Program-made: the position numbers and the translations under genes
Part shown: piece by piece, positions 54,907-61,469 of the stretch
How the letters are laid out: each line of letters opens with the position of its first letter
How positions within the stretch are numbered: position 1 is the first letter of the stretch
Notes under the pieces: generated by a model
Seen by the model: the letters and a program-made list of their open reading frames with translations, nothing else
Database searches by the model: none
Told to the model about the DNA's origin: nothing
Assembly: GCA_024685655.1 (NCBI GenBank)
Contig: JAIKVO010000160.1
Location: 1 to 61,469 of the forward strand
Length of the DNA: 61,469 nucleotides
Source of the DNA: Treponemataceae bacterium
Lineage (GTDB): Bacteria > Spirochaetota > Spirochaetia > Treponematales > Treponemataceae
Direction of reading: 5' to 3'

Positions 54907-55900
54907 TGAATATCCCTTAAGCGACAGAAACGGTACTTACGGAGGAAATTCCGGAGATAAGGAAAGTATACTGATTAACGGTGAGTACTGGCTTGTAAAG
55001 TATCCAAAAAAAGCTTCAAAGCTGCATGATGTCAAAGAAATGTCGTACACTTCTACACCGGAATCAGAATATCTTGGTAGCCATGTATATGAAATCCTGG
55101 GATTTCCTGTACATAAAACAATTCTTGGCATAAGGAATGATAGTACAGTCGTAGCCTGTAAAGATCTCTGCGACGAGAACCACAGGCTTATTGAGTTCCG
55201 GCAGCTTAAAAATACGTACAACAAGATATTGAACGAGAAACTTGACACGAGCTTGTCGTCAACCGGCAGCGACCATTTCGTATGCCTTGATGAGATTCTC
55301 GTTCATCTTGATTACAATCCGTCATTAAAGGACATTCCAGGTATAAAGGAAAGATTCTGGGATTGCGTGATTATAGACGGTTTGATAAACAACAATGACA
55401 GGAACAACGGAAATTGGGGAATTCTGAGAGGTCCCGACGGAGACAGTCTGGCTCCGATATTTGATAACGGAGCGTCTTTCTCTCCGAACGTTGCTGAATC
55501 AAAAATAACAAATAAGCTTTACAATCATGAAGTACTCCGGCAGTCCGCTCTTAACGGAATAACAGCATACAGTCTTAACGGGGAGAATAACGCTCTTTTC
55601 AGGGATTTGATAAAAATTAATAATCCTGAATTAAAAAAAGCAATTATCAGAAACGTTCCGTTGATAAAGAATAATATGCAAAAGATATCGGACATGATAG
55701 ATGAAATCCCCGGAAAATACCGGGAAAAGAGTTTAATGTCCGAAGACAGGAAAGCAGAATATAAAAAGGAAATAAGTATAAGAATAGATGAAATACTGCT
55801 TCCGGCTTATGAAAAAATCTTAGAAAAAGAACAAGAAAAAACAAGACGTAATTTATCAAGGAATCAACGTCTGAATGAAAGTATTTCATTAGGTGATTAA
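54887..55900 (+). CDS. HipA/CtkA-like serine/threonine kinase (pair 1)
   Basis: From ATG 54887 (AAGGAAG upstream; the track start at 54854 is too early) the protein is 337 aa. Kinase motifs of the HipA family are present: the ATP-binding Lys in YWLVKYPKK (about residue 35), the catalytic loop DGLINNNDRNNGNWG (about 164-178), and the metal-binding APIFDNGAS. It lacks the long N-terminal domain of E. coli HipA and so resembles the shorter CtkA/HipT type. HipA-type toxins phosphorylate translation factors such as aminoacyl-tRNA synthetases and cause dormancy. The predicted activity should be held in check by the adjacent small protein. Confidence 0.75.
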   Translation: MKIYELDEYPLSDRNGTYGGNSGDKESILINGEYWLVKYPKKASKLHDVKEMSYTSTPESEYLGSHVYEILGFPVHKTILGIRNDSTVVACKDLCDENHRLIEFRQLKNTYNKILNEKLDTSLSSTGSDHFVCLDEILVHLDYNPSLKDIPGIKERFWDCVIIDGLINNNDRNNGNWGILRGPDGDSLAPIFDNGASFSPNVAESKITNKLYNHEVLRQSALNGITAYSLNGENNALFRDLIKINNPELKKAIIRNVPLIKNNMQKISDMIDEIPGKYREKSLMSEDRKAEYKKEISIRIDEILLPAYEKILEKEQEKTRRNLSRNQRLNESISLGD

Positions 55901-55901
55901 A

Positions 55902-55966
55902 CTTGACTTTTTGCATGGATATGATACAAGAATAATTAAGATTTTTCCTGTATAGCATTTCCTGCA
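55902..55966 (+). repeat. Direct repeat A flanking the convergent kinase pair
   Basis: It has two blocks. The first (55902-55925) begins CTTGACTTTTTGC and ends GGATATGAT. The second (55930-55966) begins GAATAATTAAG and contains TTTTCCTG. Both recur in the same order and orientation at 58635-58742 with a longer spacer. Block 1 differs by one base, block 2 by about six of 37. No gene lies in this 117-bp gap. Confidence 0.75.
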
Positions 55967-56017
55967 ATGTCATTGCCGGACGATTCAATATACATGCAAT
56001 AATCAAGAAGGAATTAT

Positions 56018-57331
56018 ATGACATACCTAAAGCTGGAAAACAAGACGGTATTAAAATTCGAAATATCAAATCGTCATTATGAAATAACGGCTCCGGAATT
56101 GCTGCCCTTTCCATTGCGTGATACCATTACGGACACGACTAAAGAGAAAAAAGAAGACATGTCAGAAATTTGGTTCAGGAATCAGGAAGCCCTTTCGAAT
56201 TTCTTCTATAACCGAAGCCTGAGCGTAAAGCGGGAAAACGCAAAATATATAATGAACCAGCTCGGAATAAAACAGAACAATGACTTTGAGAGCCGCTACA
56301 AAGCGATGATGCTCTGCAAGGCATTGTCGGTAGCAGATAACTACTGGATAACGGATGATGAGTCTGAGAGCTGGGAGGACGTAAACCTTGCGAGCAACCC
56401 GCTACATGAAACCCTGCAGCAGATAGCACTGTTCGGTCGTTCTCTTACGATAGAAGGAAAGCTGCATACGCCCGAAATCACAGGACAGGGAGCCTATGCA
56501 AAAGCGTGGTACAGGGAGGACGGAAAACTGTTTCTGTACAAAGCGAATTCCCTTGGGGGAAATGAATCGGAGAGAGAAGTCCTTGCAAGCAGGGTCCTGG
56601 ACTGCTTCAACGTTCCGCACGTCAAATATGACCTGACGGAAAAGGAAGGCAGAACAGTATGCAGGTGTGAGAATATGAATTTCCTGAACACCAGCATAGT
56701 GGATTCGATAGAATATGATATATGGTGCTCAAGGAAAGGACTGGATTATTTTGAGGAAGCGAAAAAAATAGACTCTGAAATGTTTTATAAAACAATCGTG
56801 GTTGATTACCTTATAGCAAACAGCGACCGGCACGGCGGTAACTGGGGTTTCTACATGAATAACCAGACAGGAAAACTGGTTTGTATGCACCCTCTTTTCG
56901 ACCACAACAACGCATTCGACGAGGCTTTCATGAAAGACCCGGAAGGCGGAATATGCCAGCTTATACCGGGAAAGACACAAAGACAGGCAGCTTTATATGC
57001 AGTTAAACAATGCGATTTCCGCTGTACGAAGATGATAAAGAAAGATATATTCATTGACGAGCTGACATACAGCACGTTCATGAAACGTGCCTGCGAACTG
57101 GGATTGTACCAGAAGCAAGAGCTGAGCATATTCGATAAGCTGTGCCGTCCGGAAAAACAGCCTTATATGCCGAATGAGATTAAAACGGACAATACATACG
57201 AGTATTGGGAGAAAGCAAGAAAAGGTCTCGCGCCAGAATCACCAGACGGAGATGTCGCCGTAACTGTCGTAGATAAGGCTGTCAAAACTGCACGGCACCG
57301 AAAATCAAGGGATATGGATTGGGAAAGATAA
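56018..57331 (+). CDS. HipA-like kinase (long form)
   Basis: In this 437-aa protein the N-terminal 150 residues match the N-terminal region of the convergent kinase (NFFYNRSLSVKREN; SESWEDVNL). The kinase core has LFLYKANS (ATP Lys), VVDYLIANSDRHGGNWGF (catalytic loop, about 264-281) and HPLFDHNNAF (metal site). All key residues look intact. No small partner or HTH gene is attached; expression probably starts within the 117-bp repeat region upstream. It ends RDMDWER, two bases from the stop of the convergent paralogue. It could be a toxin or, in this pairing, one member restraining the other. Confidence 0.75.
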   Translation: MTYLKLENKTVLKFEISNRHYEITAPELLPFPLRDTITDTTKEKKEDMSEIWFRNQEALSNFFYNRSLSVKRENAKYIMNQLGIKQNNDFESRYKAMMLCKALSVADNYWITDDESESWEDVNLASNPLHETLQQIALFGRSLTIEGKLHTPEITGQGAYAKAWYREDGKLFLYKANSLGGNESEREVLASRVLDCFNVPHVKYDLTEKEGRTVCRCENMNFLNTSIVDSIEYDIWCSRKGLDYFEEAKKIDSEMFYKTIVVDYLIANSDRHGGNWGFYMNNQTGKLVCMHPLFDHNNAFDEAFMKDPEGGICQLIPGKTQRQAALYAVKQCDFRCTKMIKKDIFIDELTYSTFMKRACELGLYQKQELSIFDKLCRPEKQPYMPNEIKTDNTYEYWEKARKGLAPESPDGDVAVTVVDKAVKTARHRKSRDMDWER

Positions 57332-57333
57332 GT

Positions 57334-58566
57334 TTATCTTTCGAAGTCAAAGCTTCTTTTATAGCGTTTTTGTACAGGTTCTGGTTTCCTGATAAGCCTT
57401 TCTGTCTCCCGAGCACGTTCTGCCAGAATCGTACAAAGACTGTTTTTCTTTTCGGAAATATGCCGGTTATGGCTGAAAAGTTCCTGTACAAAGACCTCAA
57501 TGCCGGATAGTTTCTCAAAAGGTAAATCCCTACAATGCGCCGAGCATGGAAGCTTCTTTAACTGTTCCTGATGCGTTTTTGCGAACGGTTTTGAAGCGGC
57601 TGTTCTGTTAATGTGCTCAGAATTATGTTGTAAATCATAAGCAGAGAAATCATGGAACAAAGAAGTTCCTGTGTCAAATACCGGCGCAAGTCCGATCCAG
57701 TCAAGGGTATCTGCGTTTCTGACGAATCCAAAGTTGTTAAAATGCCTGTCGGTATTCGCGATAATGCTGTCCACGACGAACATCTGACAGAGCTGTTTTT
57801 CTATATCAGGAATGGCTGACATACCCACGGCTTGGCAACATCTCAAAAAGTGCTGGTATTCTGACTCATTTTTTTCTTTTTTCAGCACATTTTTTATATG
57901 CCATGCACTGATTAGCTCCGTGTTGCCGTTAATAAAATCTTTACATGCAGAATAATACCTACCATCATGTTCCGCTATCAAATAATCCACATGAGGTATT
58001 CCAAGCCGCTTGCATATTTCTGCTGCCAGCACTTCATTGAACGGCTCCTGCTGACTTTCTCCGCTTCCACCCTTAAGGAGAACCCGGTCTCCGTTATCTA
58101 TAATCCATTTTTTCTTAAGCCAGCCGTCAGATGTATTGTCCGGTGACAACAGACTGAGCGAAGATATATCCTGCACGTCCAGATTACCGAAAAGTGCCTT
58201 GCCTACATCGTCTGAAAAATCATTCTCGAAGAAATTTACATCATGCCACGAAAGACCGCTTGAATCGGGATTAGCCCAATACTGGTCTGAGAGGCTTAAT
58301 CCAAAAGATTTTGTAACAAGCTGTTCTGTAGTGATATTTCCAAGAAGTTCGAGGGCATCGCTCAGGTTCTGACGGCTCGCCGGAATTGCCCGGCTTCTCC
58401 ACCATGTTCTGAACTGCTGTGTCAGAGAAATGTTTTTATCGTATTCTTTGAATATACCAACAGGAAGATGATGGGGATTCAGTACTGAAATGATTTCAGA
58501 GACTTCATCATAATCTGTTTTGAACGTGAGGACTGGAATATCTTTGTGGCAAAGAGTATAAATCAT
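57334..58566 (-). CDS. HipA-like kinase (long form, convergent paralogue)
   Basis: In this 410-aa protein the N-terminal part has RTWWRSRAIPASRQN and GLSWHDVNFF, equivalent to the plus-strand neighbour. The kinase core has RVLLKGGSG (ATP Lys), VVDSIIANTDRHFNNFGFV (catalytic loop, about 257-275) and APVFDTGTSLF (metal site). The sequence is clearly homologous to but diverged from the gene at 56018, so this is an old duplication now arranged tail to tail. The two genes end in the inverted repeat GAAAGATAA/TTATCTTTC, each half encoding ER-stop. It ends RSFDFER. No antitoxin candidate is adjacent. Confidence 0.78.
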   Translation of the reverse strand: MIYTLCHKDIPVLTFKTDYDEVSEIISVLNPHHLPVGIFKEYDKNISLTQQFRTWWRSRAIPASRQNLSDALELLGNITTEQLVTKSFGLSLSDQYWANPDSSGLSWHDVNFFENDFSDDVGKALFGNLDVQDISSLSLLSPDNTSDGWLKKKWIIDNGDRVLLKGGSGESQQEPFNEVLAAEICKRLGIPHVDYLIAEHDGRYYSACKDFINGNTELISAWHIKNVLKKEKNESEYQHFLRCCQAVGMSAIPDIEKQLCQMFVVDSIIANTDRHFNNFGFVRNADTLDWIGLAPVFDTGTSLFHDFSAYDLQHNSEHINRTAASKPFAKTHQEQLKKLPCSAHCRDLPFEKLSGIEVFVQELFSHNRHISEKKNSLCTILAERARETERLIRKPEPVQKRYKRSFDFER

Positions 58567-58634
58567 AATATTTCCACTGTTGGTTAATTATAGCATGATA
58601 CGGTCGTTTTTCAAACCCTAAGATGACCGTCCGG

Positions 58635-58742
58635 CTTGACTTTTTGCCTGGATATGATATTTTAGTTGTGTAAGTATGTCCGATGTCATCGGGCTTGCTT
58701 AACGAGAATAATTAAGTCTTTTCCTGAATACCATTTATTGCA
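58635..58742 (+). repeat. Direct repeat B flanking the convergent kinase pair
   Basis: The second copy of the two-block repeat: block 1 at 58635-58658, block 2 at 58706-58742. The spacer is about 43 nt longer than in copy A. Together A and B enclose the two convergent kinase genes. The rest of the 297-bp gap (58567-58863) holds a terminator and a promoter. Confidence 0.75.
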
Positions 58743-58774
58743 CAGTGCGGTAAGTAAGGAAAAGAAAGGACATG

Positions 58775-58801
58775 GCTGCTCAACCGGGCAGCTTTTTTTT
58801 T
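58775..58801 (+). terminator. Intrinsic terminator upstream of the second small-protein/kinase cassette
   Basis: GCTGCTC pairs with GGGCAGC (one G-U) around AACC, followed by nine T. It would end plus-strand transcripts entering from repeat B. A short open frame starting ATG 58772 behind AAGGA runs through it. Confidence 0.75.
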
Positions 58802-58816
58802 GCCTGTCCGTGCAAC

Positions 58817-58846
58817 TTGACGGTAATATATGTTAAGACATATAAT
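58817..58846 (+). promoter_or_regulatory. Promoter of the small protein-kinase-HTH operon
   Basis: TTGACG (58817-58822) and TATAAT (58841-58846) are 18 bp apart. The ribosome site AAAGGGG follows, then ATG 58864. Confidence 0.7.
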
Positions 58847-58863
58847 CAAACAAAGGGGTTTGT

Positions 58864-59094
58864 ATGGAAAATGGGAAGAAAATAAATAAAGAATACCTTG
58901 AGGGCGGTCTTCCGAAATACCTCAAAGAATCTCTTGAGGAATACAAAATATCCCTTAAAAAAATCGAATCCGGACAAAAAGACCTGCGGTTTGACTTATA
59001 TTATGACGGTCTGCGCAGCAACATAAACGTCGCCGAGAACGGATACCAGATATCAAAAGAACAGGCGAACTATCTTAGAAACAAATATCTTTAG
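58864..59094 (+). CDS. Small partner protein of HipA-like kinase (pair 2)
   Basis: This 76-aa charged helical protein is related to the 95-aa protein at 54619 (LPKYLKESLEEY, LYYDGLRSNI, ISKEQANYLRNKYL). It is the first gene of a three-gene unit with a kinase (8-bp gap) and a HipB-like HTH protein. The repeated association with short HipA-like kinases supports a dedicated antitoxin or regulatory subunit. Confidence 0.6.
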   Translation: MENGKKINKEYLEGGLPKYLKESLEEYKISLKKIESGQKDLRFDLYYDGLRSNINVAENGYQISKEQANYLRNKYL

Positions 59095-59102
59095 GAGCAA
59101 AA

Positions 59103-60038
59103 ATGGCGTTCGAAATCGATTTTACGAGTTGTGAGAAAAGACATAAGAAATACGAAGGCGCGAACGGAAACAAAATCTCGATAATATATAACGATGATCT
59201 TTATATGCTGAAATTTCCTCCTGTGTCCAAAAGGAACAAGGCGATAAGCTATAAAAACGACTGTATATCAGAATACCTGGGATGCCATATCCTGGAAAGC
59301 CTCGGACTACCGGTACAGGAAACTCTGCTCGGTACTTATGATACAGGAAAAGAAAAGAAAATCGTTGTCGCCTGCAAAGACATTACCAGTCCTGACTGGC
59401 AGCTGATTCCTTTTGCCGGGTTGAAGAACGAAACGATAAACACACCTACGGAAGGATACAACACAGAATTGTCAGAGATACTTTCTACTTTCAACGAGCA
59501 GGAAGATTTCGAACCGGAAGAGTTAAAATCATTCTTCTGGCAAGCTTTTATAGGCGATTCTCTTATAGGCAATTGGGACAGGCATAACGGCAACTGGGGT
59601 TTCTTGTACAATCAGAAAACCGACAAAATAAGGCTTGCTCCGTTGTATGACTGCGGAAGCTCGTTGTATCCGGCGGCAGACGAAGAGACGATGAAGGCTA
59701 TTTTAACAGATGAGAACGAGTTCAAAGTCCGGATATATGAGAGACCTTATTCTGCAATCAAAGAGAATTGCGATAATATTAAATACTATGATTTTGTATC
59801 ATCTCTGAAAAACAAAGACTGCAACAAAGCCCTGAAAGAAATTTATCCCAGAATAGACATGGATAGAATTAACGGGATAATTGACGACACTCCGTATATA
59901 TCCGGGACTCAAAAGCTGTTCTACAAAAGGATGGTAGAAGGACGGAAAAGCCTTATTCTACAACCCTCTTACGAGAAACTTATAAAAATTGAGAAGAAAA
60001 AGAAACTTGCAAGAAAAGGTCATGAAATTGAGCGGTAA
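59103..60038 (+). CDS. HipA/CtkA-like kinase (pair 2)
   Basis: This 311-aa short-form HipA-like kinase has LYMLKFPPV (ATP Lys, about 37), IGDSLIGNWDRHNGNWGFL (catalytic loop, about 154-172) and APLYDCGSSLY (metal site). It is similar in length and motif spacing to the kinase at 54887. The C-terminus is very basic (IEKKKKLARKGHEIER). The last 17 bp overlap the HipB-like gene, so translation of toxin and regulator is coupled. Its probable activity is protein phosphorylation leading to growth arrest. Confidence 0.77.
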   Translation: MAFEIDFTSCEKRHKKYEGANGNKISIIYNDDLYMLKFPPVSKRNKAISYKNDCISEYLGCHILESLGLPVQETLLGTYDTGKEKKIVVACKDITSPDWQLIPFAGLKNETINTPTEGYNTELSEILSTFNEQEDFEPEELKSFFWQAFIGDSLIGNWDRHNGNWGFLYNQKTDKIRLAPLYDCGSSLYPAADEETMKAILTDENEFKVRIYERPYSAIKENCDNIKYYDFVSSLKNKDCNKALKEIYPRIDMDRINGIIDDTPYISGTQKLFYKRMVEGRKSLILQPSYEKLIKIEKKKKLARKGHEIER

Positions 60039-60234
60039 AAGAATCTATGCTTCCATTGCGGAAGCAAGGAAAGCAAGGAACATCTCACAGACGGAACTTT
60101 CAAGGATGACCGGGATAATACAGGCTGACATAAGCCGTATAGAGAACGGCAAGGCAAATCCGACTATAAACGTTCTAAAGCGTCTTGCGGACGCATTGGA
60201 AATGAAACTTTATCTTTTTTACGAGGCGAAATAA
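60022..60234 (+). CDS. HipB-like XRE-family antitoxin/regulator
   Basis: From ATG 60022 (AAAGGT upstream) the protein is 70 aa. The XRE helix-turn-helix is clear: SQTELSRMTGIIQADISRIENGKANPTINVLKRLADAL (pieces at about 27-64). It should dimerise, bind the operon promoter and help neutralise the kinase. Its position after the kinase is the reverse of classic hipBA, where the regulator gene comes first. Confidence 0.85.
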   Translation: MKLSGKRIYASIAEARKARNISQTELSRMTGIIQADISRIENGKANPTINVLKRLADALEMKLYLFYEAK

Positions 60235-60247
60235 AAAAAAGATTTAT

Positions 60248-60316
60248 AACTCCTAAATCACATAAAAGTTGAAGATTTGACAATTTTTTATAGGAGTTTT
60301 AATATTTGCGTATAAT
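60248..60316 (+). promoter_or_regulatory. Promoter/operator of the AbiEii-type pair; leaderless start
   Basis: An inverted repeat AACTCCTA (60248-60255)/TAGGAGTT (60291-60298) lies before TATAAT at 60311-60316. ATG 60322 is only 5 nt beyond the -10 box, so transcription should begin at or beside the start codon. The -35 region is weak. Confidence 0.5.
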
Positions 60317-60321
60317 CTGCA

Positions 60322-60714
60322 ATGGAAGCCACAATTATGTGTAATAATAAGAATAGCATTCTCGGAAAAATCAAATGGGACTACAATTATTCCGATAGCG
60401 AACTTCTCGCTATAATAAATAATAAATCCTCTGATTCCAACGTAAGACGTTGTTTTTTTATTAAAAGTTTGCAAAGTTTGACATGGCAGGAACTTGTTGC
60501 ATTGTGGGGCATTAGTGAGTGCGACAGGCTGTATGATGACAAAACCAGGAAAGGGCTGTTTCCAAGACAACTGAGGGAAGTATATGACGGAGTATTCGAG
60601 CTATTACGAAACAAAACTTTATCCCATACAGAACGAAGTCCTGAAGAGCTTGAGCGATTTAAAGCTACCGTTCTATTTAACAGGCGGAACCGCATTAAGC
60701 AGAGGGTACTATAA
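60322..60714 (+). CDS. Putative antitoxin/partner of AbiEii-like nucleotidyltransferase
   Basis: This 130-aa protein is mostly helical, with LAIINNKSSDSNVRRCFFIKSLQSLTWQELVALWG in the centre and FPRQLREVYDGVFELLRN later. No classical AbiEi winged-helix is evident. It overlaps the nucleotidyltransferase gene by 131 bp in another frame. The tail (ERSPEELERFKATVLFNRRNR) reads like real protein, so the overlap is probably genuine. By position it should be the antitoxin or co-factor of a type IV-like pair. Confidence 0.6.
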   Translation: MEATIMCNNKNSILGKIKWDYNYSDSELLAIINNKSSDSNVRRCFFIKSLQSLTWQELVALWGISECDRLYDDKTRKGLFPRQLREVYDGVFELLRNKTLSHTERSPEELERFKATVLFNRRNRIKQRVL

Positions 60715-61336
60715 TCACCGCTATTCTGATGACCTTGATTTTTTTGCAAACGATGACAAGGATTTTCTGTCCCATGCGGAGCTATGTATTGAACAACTTA
60801 GAAACAGCGGTTTCAAAGTAGATGTGGAGCCGTCAAATTCAGACAGTTTTTCGCGGATGTATGTAAACAGGAATACAAACGGATTAAACAAAGAAGGATT
60901 GAAAATAGACTTCGTGAACGATGTTAGCGTTCATTTCGGTAGCATAGAGAATACCCCGTTTTTTTACCGTACTGATTCTGTAAGGAATATCTTATCAAAT
61001 AAATATACTGCAATATACAGGCTGTCAATAAAGGACGTGGTGGATATTTGTGAGATAGCGAAGCATAATAGTTTCAACTGGAACGAGATAATAAATGAGG
61101 CAGAACAAAAGGAAGCCGGAATAGACCTGAAAGAAGTCGTTCAGATATTCAAAAGTTACGATGATAATTCCTATAAGAGTATAAAATGGACTGAATCGCC
61201 GGATTTCAAGGTGATAAGAAGCACGGTAGAGACCGTGGCTTATGATATGCTTACTTTGTCTGACAATTCATTATGCAAGGTCAGGAAAACCTTAAAAAAA
61301 TCACGTAATAAAACAGATTTTGAGATAGAGAGATAG
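60584..61336 (+). CDS. AbiEii/AbiGii-type nucleotidyltransferase toxin
   Basis: This 250-aa protein of the nucleotidyltransferase AbiEii family has LTGGTALSRGYYNHRYSDDLDFF at about residues 32-54, giving the GG(T) and SDDLDF metal-binding motifs. A further conserved segment is LKIDFVNDV. These enzymes act as abortive-infection or type IV toxins; some add nucleotides to tRNA 3' ends. The start ATG 60584 has GAGGG upstream, inside the partner gene. The C-terminus is basic and ends TDFEIER. Together with the kinases it makes the region a dense toxin cluster. Confidence 0.8.
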   Translation: MTEYSSYYETKLYPIQNEVLKSLSDLKLPFYLTGGTALSRGYYNHRYSDDLDFFANDDKDFLSHAELCIEQLRNSGFKVDVEPSNSDSFSRMYVNRNTNGLNKEGLKIDFVNDVSVHFGSIENTPFFYRTDSVRNILSNKYTAIYRLSIKDVVDICEIAKHNSFNWNEIINEAEQKEAGIDLKEVVQIFKSYDDNSYKSIKWTESPDFKVIRSTVETVAYDMLTLSDNSLCKVRKTLKKSRNKTDFEIER

Positions 61337-61395
61337 TTGTACAAGGTAAAATTTTGTACCTGTTTAGGAAACTATTACAGAGAATTATTTTTTTC

Positions 61396-61424
61396 TTGCT
61401 AAAATGTACAAAAAAATGTACAAT
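61396..61424 (+). promoter_or_regulatory. Promoter with TGTACA repeats before the last gene
   Basis: TTGCTA (61396-61401) and TACAAT (61419-61424) are 17 bp apart. Two AATGTACAA words lie in and after the spacer, and two more TGTAC words occur near 61338-61364, giving four related half-sites that could bind a repressor. Confidence 0.6.
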
Positions 61425-61445
61425 AATTTTAACAGGAGAAATGCT

Positions 61446-61469
61446 ATGGTATCAGAAATGACTATTACT
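61446..61469 (+). CDS. Start of an unidentified gene, cut by the window end
   Basis: ATG 61446 follows ACAGGAGA with normal spacing and a good promoter. Only eight codons (MVSEMTIT) are visible, so nothing can be said about the product. Confidence 0.5.

Overview
The window suggests a Treponema-like spirochaete. It joins about 19 kb of chromosome to about 42 kb of an accessory element with plasmid-like functions. The host guess rests on the mfd neighbourhood, a run of treponeme-style conserved hypothetical exported and zinc-ribbon proteins, and an LplABC-type sugar uptake operon. It is an inference; no rRNA gene is present to confirm it.

Chromosomal part (1-18,845). It starts inside a dicarboxylate/amino-acid:cation symporter. 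A TSUP permease broken by one in-frame stop and a 960-aa M16 lipoprotein peptidase follow on the minus strand, then tRNA-Leu(CAG). Next is a small glycan-use locus: an AraC regulator, a GH43 glycosidase, a carboxylesterase, a solute-binding protein and two LplB/LplC-type permeases. A minus-strand trio (zinc-ribbon membrane protein, degenerate receiver-like protein, exported protein) lies next to mfd.

Replication/partition operon (19,022-28,230, plus strand). A near-consensus promoter drives a structured leader with a strong intrinsic terminator, then parA and parB. After these come small Cys-rich proteins, a C5-cytosine methyltransferase, an HExxH protein, a replication-initiator-like protein, two OB-fold ssDNA-binding proteins, two small membrane proteins and a coiled-coil membrane protein. 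Most of these genes overlap or nearly touch. The initiator-like gene carries six copies of a 23-bp palindrome (ACGGGTCA-N7-TGACCCGT). Two more copies lie 12 and 30 kb away.

Polyvalent-protein operon (51,705-28,229, minus strand). It encodes an ArdC-like protein, two MuF-C-domain proteins, a ComM-like AAA protein with an added nuclease-like domain, a 4,795-aa giant protein (DUF2958-like, MuF-C, zincin, N6-adenine methylase and SNF2-type helicase regions, ending in the clamp-binding-like motif QLSLF) and a repeat-containing protein. Three of these otherwise different proteins end in the same roughly 65-residue tail. The gaps between the last five genes hold copies of another palindrome (TGCCGCAA-N2-TTGCGGCA), one of them degenerate. 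By family knowledge this is probably an anti-restriction/invasion package sent with, or expressed early after, transfer of the element.

Cargo region (51,960-61,469, mainly plus strand). It holds a PilZ-domain protein, an HTH plus PemK/MazF-like protein, an exported protein, four HipA-like kinases (two preceded by related small proteins, one followed by a HipB-like HTH protein) and an AbiEii-like nucleotidyltransferase with an overlapping partner gene. This looks like a toxin-antitoxin island stabilising the element. No relaxase, type IV secretion, integrase or capsid gene is visible, so the transfer mode and the far boundary lie outside the window.
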